Counted from the first letter of the stretch, positions 46,501-58,262 are shown. The stretch is DNA of 64,000 nucleotides from Diplocarpon mali (GCA_024741835.1 JAENRP010000001.1:372001-436000), one strand, 5' to 3'. Numbers and translations: made by a program. The notes: generated by a model not told the origin, from the letters alone.

Positions 46501-49041
46501 GCTTGCTAAAAGCCTGGTGTAGATTCTCATTTTAATAGAGCGTTTAATTAACTCCCTTCCTACTTGCTCTATGCCTCTATTTGGTTGGTGTATATAAGCG
46601 GGAGTAAGCTCTAAATCGATTCCCTCCTCTTTTACCTATCTTTAGTACTTTATAAAAGAGTCTTCCCTTAAGGAGATTACTAAAGTATTATTATCTTGCC
46701 TGATTTTGCAAATAGAAAGCCTATATTAGTATTTTACCTATGCTTTAAAGGCTTAGAGGACCTTTATAACTATGTCTTTGCCCTTCGATCTTAGTAGGAA
46801 TGTCTAAAGCATACTGTTATACTTGTCCTTAATTAAAAGAACCTATAAGCAACTATTATATAAGTTGTTTAGAAAGTTAAAGAGATCCTAGGAGATCTTA
46901 AAGAAGGGCCTTAGAGATTGGTTCTTAAAGGTAGCGTAAGAAATAACTTACTTAGCAGACGCTACTGCGTATATAGGGTACTTTAGCCTTTGTATTCCCT
47001 TAATCTTCACTCCCTTAGCGCACTTAACTAGCGCTTAAAGAGCCTTTGCGCCTAAGTGGTTAGTGCAAAGGTGCTAAGTGTATGCATTATTATCTTATAC
47101 CTTAATAGGTGTATAGCTAGATTAGAACCTATTATAGAGTATTATCTCAGCTATAGGGAATGCTATTAAAGTAGAGAAGTCATATTAAAGCATATTTAAG
47201 AGATCTAAATAGTTGATAGACTTATATTTAAAGAAAACGAGATTATAGTAACGCTTTAACTAAGCTTGCTTTATAGAATCTCTAATGCTCTTAAAGCGCA
47301 AAGTGAGGTCTACTTTAGAGTACTAAAAACCCTTATTCGCAAGGAGCCTCTTTAAGATAATATTAGTAGTAAACTCCTTTATAATAGCAATATTGTATAG
47401 CGTTATCCCTATAGGAGAGCCGTTACGCTATAGAAGAGAGTCTACTATATATCTATCACTTCTCTTAATGATTAGGAGTCTTAAGGTACCTACTTTAATA
47501 TATTGCTATAAGTCGCTAGAAGGCTTAAAGGTGCCTGCGATAAGTAAATCCTTTGAATTAATAATATAAGTGGCCGCGCAATTATTAAGGAGCGTACTTA
47601 AGGAAAGCGGGTGGCGTTTTAGCTTAAAGAGGTAGTAGATATTAAACGATTCTTTAAAAGCGTTAAAGGCAGAGGGATCTATTACTATAAAGACTAATAA
47701 GTTCTTCCTTTTATTACTTAAACCGTCCTCCTTAGAGGCTAAAGCCTTTCCCTTGAATTTGTCAATTGCTATTATTATAATATTATTCTCCTTAAGCTAT
47801 ACTTAGAGACCTTTGAACTAGTCTCTTGCGTTTAACGCCTTTTGTATTCGTAGGACCTCCTCTTGCAAGGGGAGAACCTTTATATTTTCCTTATGCCTAT
47901 CTATAGTATATAATAGTTTCCGATAGTCCTAGGGCTTCTAATAGTGATTTTTAAAGCCTCCACAAGGGCACTTAGGCCTAATCTCTCTCTTAGAGCTTAT
48001 AGAGCGATTTTGGGAGCTGCTTGCTAGAGCTTGCGAAGGGGTTTTAGTATTTAAGAGAGACTCTTAAGTAGTAAAAACTGCTAGCCTTTTATTATTAATC
48101 GCTCTATTGGATTCAATGCCTACTAGGGCGCGGCTTAGCTGCATTAGGTTGTACTTATATAGGGTTCCCATTTGCTTATTAATAATGATTTCCTCCTTTA
48201 GGCGAGTCGCCTAACTCGGATTGATCTTTACTACAACTGAGTTTAAAAAGTCAGTAACTCCCAGTCTCCCTTTAATCTTAGGAAGACTATATTACTTTGC
48301 TAGGCGGTACGCCTCCTATTACTCCTAGATCTACTACTAAGTATTGGTTCTCCTAGTTTTGCCTTAGCGTAGTATATCGCGGTATTAAAGCCTTGTCTAA
48401 GATTAAATAGCCTTATTAGAAGGTATAATATCATACTTTAAGATAGATACTAGGCCTTAGAGTAAGAGTTGCTAGTTGACCAAATTAGTATATAGGTTAT
48501 TAGTAGTAGTTCCACTTATAGGAGTGTTTCTATTAAGTATTAAGGAAGAGAGCTTCTTAGCTTGGATTTATGCTTAAGCTATTGCAGAAGCTAGGAGTAT
48601 TCTATCGATAGTCTTAGAGACCTATTCTAGGAGTAGCTTATAGTATTTGCGTTAGGTCTTCTAAGTTTCCTTGCGCAAGTAGTACTCCTTTATTAGGATT
48701 TTATATTTATCTTTAATATCCTTATAAGAAGCCTATAGAGGAGGAGCCTTTAACAGATCTCCTAAGGGAAAGCGGGCGTAAATCTATTCAGATAGAGTCG
48801 CCGCATACTCTTTATATAACCTCGCGTATGCTATGCAGAGGTTAGCTGTTTCTAGTTCTTTAAGCTCTTATATAGAGGGAGCTTAAGGCTCAGTCTCTAT
48901 AATTAATTTAAATAAGAGTCTTAGATCGGCAAAAATAGTAATATTATAAAGCTTAGCGAAGAATATATATTTACTAAACTACTTTACTTAAGAGGCAGAG
49001 GTATTAAGGCAAGGCTTAGAGATGCTTAAAGAGTCAGACAT
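43507..49041 (-). pseudogene. copia C gag-pol, single frame of 1,844 codons
   Basis: ATG at 49041 (MSDSLSISKPC) opens one phase to TAA 43509-43507, with no frameshift but many RIP-type stops. Order: gag to about 48000; a Cys/His stretch C-P-C-G-G-F-K-N-H at 47970-47944; protease block N-N-C-A-A-T-Y-I-I-N-S near 47586 (first Asn is likely the lost catalytic Asp); pre-integrase block near 47030; integrase core about 46960-46500, with open piece 46530-46330 at its C-terminal side; RT about 45000-44250 with F-Y-I-N-D-I at 44490-44473; RNase H about 44060-43700. Gag and pol in one frame with integrase before RT is the Ty1/copia order. Confidence 0.93.
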
Positions 49042-49226
49042 TTTAAATGGAGTCTGGTAAAAAAGGTTAGGTATATAAATAAGGTTTGCAAATAAGGTTC
49101 GATTGGAAAATAGAGATTTGTTAATTGAAAATAAAGGTCCTTCGAGTTATTATAAGTACTCGAAAAGTCGGTTAAGAGCTTAAAGGGCCCTTTAGCCGGT
49201 TGCATACAAAGAGAAAGCATATTAAA

Positions 49227-49246
49227 GTGCTCATAGGACTTATAAC
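49227..49246 (-). promoter_or_regulatory. Primer-binding site of copia C
   Basis: Reading on the minus strand from 49246: GTTATAAGTCCTATGAG, the same site as in copia B, S1 and S2 with C/T and G/A differences. Confidence 0.7.
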
Positions 49247-49444
49247 TATAGTGCGGTCGGCTGGAGGGCCTTTATTAGGTCGCTTAAGAGGCTTGCTAAT
49301 CTAAATAAAGATGATTAATTGTATTATTATTTAGTATATATATAGTAAGGAGACTTCAGAAAGAAAAGGGAGAGTCTATGACTCAGCAGGAGTCATGTGG
49401 AGGGTCTTCAGAATAAGTGGAGACTCCGCCCATTCTGCACGACA
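49247..49444 (-). repeat. 5' LTR of copia C
   Basis: 198 bp in reverse. The outer (right) end is intact (ccgcccattctgcacgaca) and the inner end is mutated. Confidence 0.95.
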
Positions 49445-50216
49445 ATTTGGCAAATGGAGATTTACCTTCAATTTTAAGTCGAAAAAATTTTATTTACTAT
49501 GCCCTTGCTTTACTAGCGTAGGCTGCTGCCTAGAGCAGTATAATAGCTTTTCTCTTCTTGACTTTCTCCTTCCCTTATAAATAACTCTATACTACTCTTT
49601 TTTATTAACCTTATACTTATTGATAATATACTTATCGATAACTCTTCTTATACTCTTTAAAGCTCCTTACTCCTTCCTTTGAAACCTTCAAATATAACTC
49701 GACTCCTTAAAGACACCTCCTTGCGAATAAGTCGTCGACCTTCTTTATATCCCCATCGACCTATACTCGTTGACTTATACTTATCAACTCTTCCTTATAC
49801 TCTTCGAAGCTCCTTACTCCTTCCTTCGAATACTTGGGTATAAAACTAAGGGACCTATACCTATATATATATATAGAGACTTGGTTAGCCCTAGTGGGTT
49901 ATACTATACTATTAAAGACTAGGTCAACTTTAGTAGAGTGATAAGCTTTAGATCCTCGGACCCTACTTTCCCGGATTTGCACTATACCTTTAAGCAACCT
50001 TATTGCAACTCCTGATTAGTAAAGAGACGTGATCTTAAAGTAAAACCTTCTTTCTTAAGATCTATAAACCTATAATACCTTAATATATACTCTATTAGAA
50101 GGCTTTAAGAACGTATATAGCTTTGCTTATATTAATCTTCCCTCTTTTGAATAGGTCACTATTTAGCATTAGGTCCCTTTAAACTAAATTAGATAATATA
50201 AAGAGAGTTAGTACTT
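49445..50216 (+). other. T3 leader, part 2; no gene seen
   Basis: Non-coding leader up to the gag ATG. A repeat of about 53 bp occurs twice (about 49631-49683 and 49780-49833; core agctccttactccttcc), about 149 bp apart. A 61-codon open frame at 49395-49580 spans the copia C junction and is not real. Confidence 0.65.
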
Positions 50217-51560
50217 ATGACCTTTAATCTTATACTACTTAAGAGAAGTAAAAGGTTAACCGTACCTCTACTACTAGGCCTTATTACTACTAGTTCTATA
50301 GGCCTTACTGCCAATCCTAGTCCTAGAGATATTCCCTCTCTTAAGCCTACTTAGGAAGAAACCTCTCTTAGTATTGATTTTACTCTTAGTCCTGGACTAT
50401 AAGTAGATTCTCGAAATACTCTCCTTTTATCGATTAAAGTTAAGGAAGAATCGACATCTACTCTTACTATATCGGCCCCTCTCTTCTTAGTTGCTTAGCA
50501 GGCCGAAATCGCGAACCTCGTTAGCGCTATTATAGCTGCCGCTTTCTAAAATAATGCTACTGCCTCTTTTTCCTTAAGTGCTAGCCCTTAGAATACTTAG
50601 GCCCTTACCGCCGACTTACTGCCTCCTTTAGATTACTACCTCTTAATTATCCGACCTTTAGTCCTTGCTATTAACCTCTATTAAATCAAGTACCTTTAAA
50701 TCCATTTTAGCAACTACTAGGGCGAAATCACTTATAACGCTTGAAAGATAGTTATAAAGGTGTTTATTTAAGAGTACTTAAGTAACTTCACTTTAGGAGA
50801 AGATTAGATTATTACTTACTTTAAGTATATAATAGGTAAAGCTTAAAACCTGATCTTATAATATATAGATCCTATCTTTATTAGTGAGTTTATATACGCT
50901 ACTAATATCCTTAGGGTCTTAGATCAAAGGTTCTTTAATTATAATTATATTTAGTCTATTAAGCTTAAATATAGTAGGCTAACTATAGGTTTAATATTAT
51001 ATAATAAGTTTTAATCTAAGTTTATTACCTTTGCAATAGTTAGTAAGATCGATTAGTCTTATTAGTTTAATAACATTTATAAAAAGGTCTCCTTAGCTTT
51101 AAAGAATAACCTTTAAGTAGAGAAGTATAAAATAAATAATAATTATACTACTTTAGATGAGTTCTTAGCTATTGCAAACCGCAAGGCTTATAATATTAAA
51201 TAAGAAAAAGCTTATAACGCTTAATAAGTCGCTCCTGCTATTGCATTCTCTCCTTTAAAGGACCGCGTCCTTAGCATATTAAAAAGGAAGTTATAAAGAC
51301 CTATAGCTATAGCTACTTCCCTAGCTCTTTGCACTCATTCCCCTTTGCCAGCGGCCTATTAAGAAAGGTCTGCTAGCCTAAAGCCGTCGTTTAGTCTCTG
51401 CTATAATTGTAAAGCCCTTAGTCACTATACAATGGACTACCTTAAGCTAAAGAAGTAAGGCGAGTTTATAGTAGCTAAAGTTAAGATAGAAAACGACTTA
51501 CTATTAGGAAACTGCTAAGCTATGGCAAAGACTCCTACTATAGTATAGGTTATAATTTAT
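50217..51560 (+). pseudogene. T3 gag with damaged zinc knuckle
   Basis: ATG at 50217 (MTFNLILLKRSK) opens a phase-0 frame with RIP-type stops. The N-terminal part is Ser/Thr/Pro-rich and contains one palindrome-coded peptide (T-L-S-P-G-L, 50382). A capsid-like region follows. The zinc knuckle at 51399-51440 reads C-Y-N-C-K-A-L-S-H-Y-T-M-D-Y: the last Cys became Tyr (TGC>TAC). Pol follows in the -1 phase. Non-functional. Confidence 0.87.
50382..50404. repeat. 23-bp palindrome, T3 site 1
   Basis: In T3 gag, read T-L-S-P-G-L-stop-V, where the stop is a CAA/CAG-type change. Confidence 0.75.
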
Positions 51561-52156
51561 AGAAAGACTTAGATTTTGATTCCTACCTATTAATAGGCGG
51601 CCGCCAGTTCTTAATTCCTATAAAACTAGCTTGAAATGGATCATTTATTAAAATAGTTACTTATATTAATAGTAGAGCTAATATTTTCAATATTATTAAG
51701 ATATCTTTAGCATACTAGCTCTTTTAAAGACTTAGGGTAAAGTTTATTAAATTGCTTAAACCGATTACCCCTATAGGCTATAATAGCCTTAAGGGAGAAA
51801 CCATTTGATTCGCTATCTTACTTACCCTTATAATCGATAGGCGATAAATAAACTTCCCTTTCCTAATTATAAGCTTAGGAGCAACTGACGTTTTAATTAA
51901 TAGGAAGTTCCTAAAGCACTATAACCTTAAATAATCTTATAGAAAGGGGAAAAATAGTATCTCTTAGCCTAAGGATATGCCTATTATCTCCTACTTTAAT
52001 TAACGCGTACTAATCGATCTTTTATAGCTAATAAAACCCTTAATAGCTTAGTAAGACGTCGATCGTCGAGCAGCTATAATAGATGCTAAGGATAAAGACT
52101 TAAGAATGGCCTGAGCCTAGCTCTTAGTGCTAGCAAGCAATAACGCCTTGAATCCT

Positions 52157-52179
52157 ACTCCTAGTCCTGGCCTGCAAGT
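52157..52179. repeat. 23-bp palindrome, T3 site 2
   Basis: In the T3 protease-RT linker, read T-P-S-P-G-L-Q-V. Confidence 0.82.
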
Positions 52180-52201
52180 GAAATCTGCGAACTCGAATCT
52201 T

Positions 52202-52224
52202 ACTCTTAGTCTTAGCTTGCAAGT
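52202..52224. repeat. 23-bp palindrome, T3 site 3
   Basis: Only 22 bp after site 2, read T-L-S-L-S-L-Q-V; the arms are eroded by C>T/G>A. Confidence 0.75.
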
Positions 52225-54088
52225 AGCCTTTTGCAAACTTAAGGATAGCAGTTTCTTTAAAGACTTGAAAAGAGATCTGAACTATATAAAGAAGGCCTTA
52301 TTAAGAGTATTAAATTCCTTATTCCCTCTTTAAGTAAAGAGAAACGCTCTGCTAAAGACGGCTTATTAGATCAGCCTAATCTTAGCCTTAGCAATCGGCG
52401 CCCTCTACTACTGCTTTATAACTAAGGTAAAATGAGCTATATAAACTTAAGAACCGGCGCTTAAAAAGTTCATATTTATAAGCTTTATTTATAATCTAGA
52501 CTAAGAAATCAATTATTGAGAATCGGTTAAGCAAGCTGAAATTAGCTCCCTTGGCCTTAGTTCGGCGCTATAAGCTAAGTATAAGAGTAATAATAAGCTA
52601 ATAGACTAGAAGCTCCTGCCTTAGTATATTGAGTTTAAGAATGTCTTTAGTCGCCAGGCCTTTGATTAGCTGCCGAAACCTAGGCTAAAGGTAGATTATA
52701 AAATCGAGCTAATAGGCAAGAACAATTTAATAATTGAACCCTTCTATCGCCTTACTAACGAATAGCTCTTAAAGGTCAAGAGCTATATTCTTAAGAATTT
52801 GTATAAAGGATTTATTAAAGCTTCGAATTCTCCTTAAGCAGCCCTAATCCTCTTTATTAGGAAAGCCGATGGCTCCTTACGTTTATATATCAACTACCGG
52901 AAACTGAACGCCTTAATAAAGAAAGACCCCTATCCGATTCCCTTTATCGATAAGATAATAGCACGTATATTAAAAGCTTGTGTTTTTATAAAAATCGATA
53001 TATAATAAGCCTTCTACTATATCCGCATATTAGCTAATACTAAAGACCTAACTTCCTTTTGCACGCGTTATAGGACCTATAAATATAAGGTTTTGCTATT
53101 TAGGCTGATAAATAGGCCTACTACCTTTTAGCAGTTTATTAATAAGATTCTCTTAAACTACCTTAACGATTTTTACTTTACTTACTTAAATGATATTCTA
53201 ATCTATTTAAAAAACTCCCTTAACTATAAGATTTATATTAAAAAGATCTTAGGAATTCTCTAATACTACGGCCTTTAAGTAGATATTAAGAAAAGCGAGT
53301 TTAAGGTTATTAAGACTAGGTTCTTAGGGTTTATTATCGGAGTTTATAGAATTGAGGTAGACCCTAATAAGGTCTTAGTCATTTAGGAGTAGAAATACGC
53401 CAAGAATATACGCAGCGTATAGAGCTTCTTAGGTTTTTATAACTTCTATCGAAGGTTTATTAAAAGCTATAGTTGTATCTGCCAACCTTTAATAGCTCTT
53501 ATAGGAAACGTTCCTTTTGATTTTAACAATACTTATAAGGAAGCTTAGGAAGCTCTGCGCTTAAGCCTTTAAATGACCCCGATTTTATACTACTATTACC
53601 TTTAGAAGTAGATAAGGCTTAAGACCGACGCCTCCGATAGCATAGTCGCCAGCGTACTCTCTTAACTCTAGGAAGATAATAACTACTACCTAATTGGGTA
53701 CTTCTTAAAGACGATAAATGATACTAAGCTAAATTACCCTATTTATAATAAGGAGCTCTTAGCGATTTTTAGATCGTTTTACTAATATAAGGCAGAGCTA
53801 CTTAAGGCCTAGAAAATAGTATATATATATATAGATTATAAAGCCCTTAAGTACTTTATAACAACTAAGGACTTAATAGCCTAGTAGGCTCGCTAGGCAG
53901 AGTTCTTAGCTGACTTTAACTTCCTTATTATATACCGAATAGGTACGACGAATACGCTGGCTAATATACTCTTATATTAAGACTAGGAGCTGACCCCTCT
54001 TAAGGCTAGGAAATAAGCTTTACGCTACTAGCAGCTTTTGCCTAATGATAAGCTCTCTATAGAAGTACTTACTATTAGAAACGATTCT

Positions 54089-54111
54089 ACTCCTAGGCCT
54101 GGCCTACAAGT
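54089..54111. repeat. 23-bp palindrome, T3 site 4
   Basis: Between T3 RNase H and integrase, read T-P-R-P-G-L-Q-V. Confidence 0.82.
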
Positions 54112-54869
54112 GACGATTATGCCAATTGCGCTAATAGAAGCACCTGCCGACCTAACGTCAAGGGTTGAGTATAATATAGCGAGCTATTATATTATTAATA
54201 AGGTTATTTAAGCTAATAAGACCTCCCTTAAGCTATAGAAGTTCTGAGATAAGGCGCAGAGCCATAGCCTCGACTATAAACTCAGCTAAGGTAAACTCTT
54301 CTTTTAAAGTAGACTTATTATACTATCCTAACCTCTTAAACTGCAAATAGCTTTGATTCGTCATATATATAAGCAACCTTATATCGTATATGCTAAAATC
54401 GGGAAAATAAGGCTTCTAGTAGGAAGAAAATACTACTGGAAAAACCTTAGTAGCAACGTTAGCACTTATATCTAGAACTGTTATTATTTGAAAATAAAAG
54501 CTTATTATAATAAGACCCCTGGTTTCCTATAACCTTTGCTAATTCCTAAACGAGCTTACTAACACTTGATAATGGATTTTATAAAACTTCTGCTTAACGA
54601 ACTCGGCTACGATTTTACATTAGTAATAATAGACTGATTATTAAAGAAGGCAGTATCAATCTTATGCTATAAGACGGTTGATGCAAAAGGCCTTATAGAG
54701 TTGTTTTTAATTCATTAGATACGCTATTTCAGTATGCTTGACTCGATTCTATTAGATAGAGGCGCCTAATTCGTCTCTACCTTTTGGAAGGAGCTCTGTC
54801 GGATACTAGGTATAAAGGTCAAGCTAACTACAGCCTATAACCCTAACGTCGATAGGCAAACTGAGATCA

Positions 54870-54954
54870 TATTATGCAGAAAATAGGCTAAATATACTAG
54901 TACGCGCCCTAAGGTGTGGATTCACATTTTGGCCAAGCGGTATTATATATAATA
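54870..54954 (+). repeat. 5' LTR of S2
   Basis: 85 bp, tattatgcag to tatataata. Counterpart of the S1 LTRs. Confidence 0.93.
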
Positions 54955-54974
54955 GTTATAAGCCTTATAAGCGC
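54955..54974 (+). promoter_or_regulatory. Primer-binding site of S2
   Basis: Begins GTTATAAGCC and ends with gcgc; shared with S1 and copia B and C. Confidence 0.72.
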
Positions 54975-55293
54975 AGCGATAATTCTTTTCGCATTCCTCT
55001 TGCGCAAGGTTTAGTCGACGTTTCTCGCTTCGAAGTTCTACTAGTAAACCACTTTTCAAATTCTCGGTAATGATTATACTCGGTTTCGACTGTATTAATA
55101 GAAGTTTCGATAGGTTTAAGTAAAAAGACGTCCGATAGCCGTCTAACATATGGCCGAAGAAAAATGCATTCCGGCCCTTCCGACCACCTATTTTCTACTG
55201 GCTTAGCGGTCTATGCGCTATATCTATACTATTATAGACTAGGCTAGTACTTAGGCCGCTGGAAAAACTGTTCTTCCAGCGACCTAGGGGGTG

Positions 55294-55378
55294 TATTATG
55301 CAGAAAATAGGCTAAATATGCTAGTACGCGCCCTAAGGTGTGGATTCACATTTTGGCCGAGCGGTATTATATACAATA
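55294..55378 (+). repeat. 3' LTR of S2
   Basis: 85 bp, tattatgcag to atacaata, followed by target copy gatca. Confidence 0.93.
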
Positions 55379-56244
55379 GATCATAAACCAGTACTTAAAA
55401 CAACGCCTCCGACCGTTCTACTTATACTACCAAGATAATTGGAGTCGTCTCTTGCCTTTGATAGATATTGCCCAATTGACCTTGCCTTACGAATCCCTAG
55501 GGCAAATTTCCCCTTTCTAAGTGCTAAATGGCTACGAAGCTCGCTCCTCTTGGAATTTAATTAACCTAGAGCCTTATAGATAGCAACTGAGAGATTAAAT
55601 TGTAAAACGGCGCTCTGCGTAGCTACTAGAGCTTAAAAAGTAGTCTAATTTGCTCAATTATCTCTTTAAGTATAATAGGCTAAAATAAAACAGCTCGCAG
55701 ATCTCTACCGCTAGCTAGTTGATTGGACTATAGGAGATAATGTACTAATTAGTATTAAAAACTAGAAACTGGACCGGCCGAGCCGAAAGCTCTCTGATAA
55801 GTAGTACAGCCTAGTAAAAGTATTAGAAAAGGTAGGAGAAAGCTAAAAGCTATAATTGCCCGATTTACTCTATTCGATCTACTTTGTTTTCTATTCGCAC
55901 TTACTATATAAATACCTTCCCAATCCCTTGCTAGGATAAGTTTAGGAACCTCCTGCCCTAATTAAGGTACTACTAAAATAGGAGGAGTAGGAGATAGAAG
56001 AGATAATTGGATCTTATATTCAAGCTAGGAAGCTCAAATATCAGATTAAGTAGAAAGGAGCTGATAAAGACCTTAAATGGTACCTATACTCTAATGCTAT
56101 AACGGCGCCATATACTATTTAAGATTTCCATTTAAAAAACCCTTAAGCTAAGAGGCCGCTAAGGGCGCTATTAAGTTAGCTTAGGTCATATAATAATAGA
56201 GTTAACGATTATAGGGAACTGGAGGATAATATACCTATGGATAC

Positions 56245-56262
56245 AACTGCGCGGGCGCAGTT
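56245..56262 (+). other. GC-rich hairpin before T3 purine tract
   Basis: AACTGCGC, then GG, then GCGCAGTT: a perfect inverted repeat followed by T residues, lying inside the last codons of pol and 5 bp before the A/G tract. It may be an RNA hairpin near the 3' end of the transcript; its role is unknown. Confidence 0.5.
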
Positions 56263-56266
56263 TTTT

Positions 56267-56278
56267 AAAGGGGGGGGG
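56267..56278 (+). other. Polypurine tract of T3
   Basis: AAA followed by nine G just before the 3' LTR; it also encodes the last pol codons (Lys-Gly-Gly-Gly-stop). Confidence 0.82.
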
Positions 56279-56281
56279 TAG

Positions 56282-56533
56282 TATTACGGCCGTATCATAT
56301 GCATATTATATAAACGGTTATATTATATATCGAAGTCAGGTGCACGCTAAGGTAGCAAGGTGGCTGGATCACGTGCACGCTAGTAAAGCACCTGTACTTA
56401 TTCTAGAGGAGCTCTACTAAAGACTCTCTCTTCTTCTTCATCTTTTCTTCTCAATTACATAGCGTACCTCTTGAGGTAATACAGTCAGCGTTCGATTCTC
56501 GCCCCACTGTACGCTCCAGAGCCAGTCGTAACA
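56282..56533 (+). repeat. 3' LTR of T3
   Basis: 252 bp, tattacggccgtatc to cagtcgtaaca. The left (inner) half carries about 13 C>T/G>A changes and the right half looks original. Confidence 0.95.
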
Positions 56534-57342
56534 ACGCCCTTTTATTAACTACTTTTAAGATGATTAGGCCGACTTACTCCCTACTATAGATGCTGCTAGC
56601 GCCGCTTGCTCGAATGAGTCAACTGGCCTCTCTCCTTTTATAGTCGATTATAGCTATGAACCTCGCTTGGATTTTGACTGGACTACCTATACTATTAAGT
56701 ACTCAAACCCTTAAGAGAAGCTAAATAGAGAAGAAGCGTAAGTATAAGCCAAAAGAATCGATAAAGCAGTCCAGTTTGCCTAAGAATCTATACTAGTAGC
56801 TTAGGAGAGATAATTTAAATAAGTAAATAAAAAGCGACGCTAACTTAACTTCGGCCTAGGAGACTTAGTATATATTATAAAGAGAGCTTGGAAAATAGAC
56901 CGACCCTTTGATAAGCTCGACTTCCCTATTATAGGCCCTTTTAAAATTATTAGTCTAGTCTACTACTCTTATAAGGTAGACCTACTCTTATCCTATTAAA
57001 TATATAACGTCTTTTACGCTAATAGATTAAGGAAAGCCGCTAATAACCCTTTGCCTAAGTAAATCAACCTGCTAGTAGAACCTATTATTATCAATACCTA
57101 TTTAGAATAGGAAGTCGACTAAATCTTAGTATTTAATATATAGCGAAAGCAATTCTATTATAAAGTTAGCTAGATAGGATAGGATCCCGACGATTAATAG
57201 TACCTTACTAGTAACTTTAAGAACGCAGCTATACTACTTAAGAAGTTCCATTCTAACTACCCTAACGCCCTTAGGCCCTTAGCGAGATTGCAGACCTAAT
57301 TAGAAGCTGCCTTTAAAGACGAACTCGACCTAGACCACCTAT
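56534..57342 (+). pseudogene. Gypsy G1 piece 3: integrase end and chromodomain
   Basis: Collinear with G2 17700-18505. It encodes the integrase C-terminal part (LDFDWTTYTIKY near 56665) and the chromodomain at about 57105-57260 (E-V-D-Q-I-L, FYYKVSQIGQDPDD). It is interrupted at 57343 by T4b. The rest of G1, including any copy of the third frame and the 3' LTR, lies right of the window. Confidence 0.9.
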
Positions 57343-57586
57343 TGTGGAGACCTGAGAGGGATAGGTCTTGTGATATATATCATATGATCGGCGTAGGATA
57401 ATAGGAGGATAAAAGGGCCATCTTCTGTATATAGAGACAGCGCGTGTTATTATAGTACTAAATATACCTTATACTTGGGACTTATTCTTAATATCTTGTT
57501 TAAGAGAGCCTGCTTATAGTACTTCCTCCTTTTGTTTTTAAGTCTTCCCTTAGGCCTATTCTTATATTGTCTCCCTTTAGTTTTAT
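57343..57586 (+). repeat. 5' LTR of T4b
   Basis: 244 bp, tgtggagacctgag to tagttttat. The outer end keeps the original TGTGG. Confidence 0.93.
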
Positions 57587-57876
57587 ATTAATAACCTACG
57601 CAGGGACCGATTTCTTGAGATTTCTGTCTTTATACAACCTTATTAATCTCTTAGTTTATAAATAAGAGACTGGCCTTTTAAAGAATACGTCTTTGAAACA
57701 CTTATAGCATTTTGATCGACTTTAAAACCCTTATCCTTAATCGCTTAGTTACTTAGAACTGTCGATTTTTATTTAGCAACTATTAATAACCTTAGATTTT
57801 CCCTTTTCGGCTCTGCTTTAAAAACCCCTATTTTCTTCCTTAACTTTAAGATTTTTGGAATTTTCGGCTTCTTAAT
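57587..57876 (+). other. T4b leader; no gene seen
   Basis: Matches 22264-22550 of T4a with C/T and G/A differences. Confidence 0.7.
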
Positions 57877-58262
57877 ATGAAAAGTTTAGTAAACCCTATA
57901 ATAGCAATCTCAAATAGTAGTAGTTTTAAGTACTTAAGTAATATTAAGCGCAAACTCTAATTGGAAGTGCCTCTTTAGAATTTTCAAAAATCCGAATCTG
58001 ATAATTCAGCTGCCTTAGCTTAATAGAACTTTAAAAATTGCCTTAAAATCGTCTCTAAAGACCCCTTTATTCTAAGGACTAATAGGAATTAGCTTAAAGG
58101 CTAAGAAGAATCTTAGATATAAACCTTATCTTAGAAATTAGTCTTTAATTAAGTAAACCTTATTTTATTATAATTAGTTGCAATACTTCTATTAGCTGTT
58201 TAATACCTACTTAGAATCTCTTAATAAACTTAGATTAAACTTTTAGTAAAATCCGGAATTCT

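Larger units (their letters stand above)
41873..49444 (-). mobile_element. Ty1/copia element copia C, full length, minus strand
   Basis: 7,572-bp uninterrupted copia element in reverse orientation, with 198-bp LTRs (41873-42070, 49247-49444) and target copies atttg at 41868-41872 and 49445-49449 in the T3 leader. Its outer termini tgtagtgc and gcacgaca are the best-preserved ends of the family. It is the only copy here without nested insertions, so it is the reference for A and B. Confidence 0.96.
54870..55378 (+). mobile_element. Miniature LTR retrotransposon S2 (TRIM-like)
   Basis: 509-bp second copy of S1, with 85-bp LTRs (54870-54954, 55294-55378) and target copies gatca at 54865-54869 and 55379-55383 in the T3 integrase. 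The interior is non-coding. The primer site begins GTTATAAGCC and the purine tract is ctagggggtg. It differs from S1 by small indels and mainly C/T and G/A changes. Confidence 0.93.
51561..56281 (+). pseudogene. T3 pol: protease, RT, RNase H, integrase, chromodomain (split by S2)
   Basis: Phase-2 frame up to TAG 56279-56281, which directly precedes the 3' LTR. The protease triplet at 51668-51676 reads N-S-R (D-S-G expected, two G>A changes). A linker of about 850 bp carries two palindromes (52157, 52202). RT lies at about 52770-53300, with LYINYRKLN near 52890 and active site Y-L-N-D at 53183-53194. RNase H lies at about 53580-53950. Integrase has a zinc region near 54360-54480 and a core near 54560-54870, where S2 is inserted just after the T-E-I codons. 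The core resumes at 55384 (QRLRPFYLYYQDNW). A chromodomain at about 55995-56160 (RKLKYQIK, WYLYSN) makes it a chromovirus. Confidence 0.91.
41385..56533 (+). mobile_element. Chromodomain gypsy T3, carrying copia C and S2
   Basis: 252-bp LTRs (41385-41636, 56282-56533) and perfect target copies acgcc at 41380-41384 and 56534-56538 within the G1 integrase. Without copia C and S2 it is about 7.1 kb: leader, gag, pol with a chromodomain, purine tract. It is a lineage distinct from G1/G2. Four copies of the 23-bp palindrome lie in its coding part. Confidence 0.95.

Noticed and set aside
49395..49580. 61-codon frame next to copia C
   Set aside because: It spans the copia C LTR and the T3 leader, an insertion junction.
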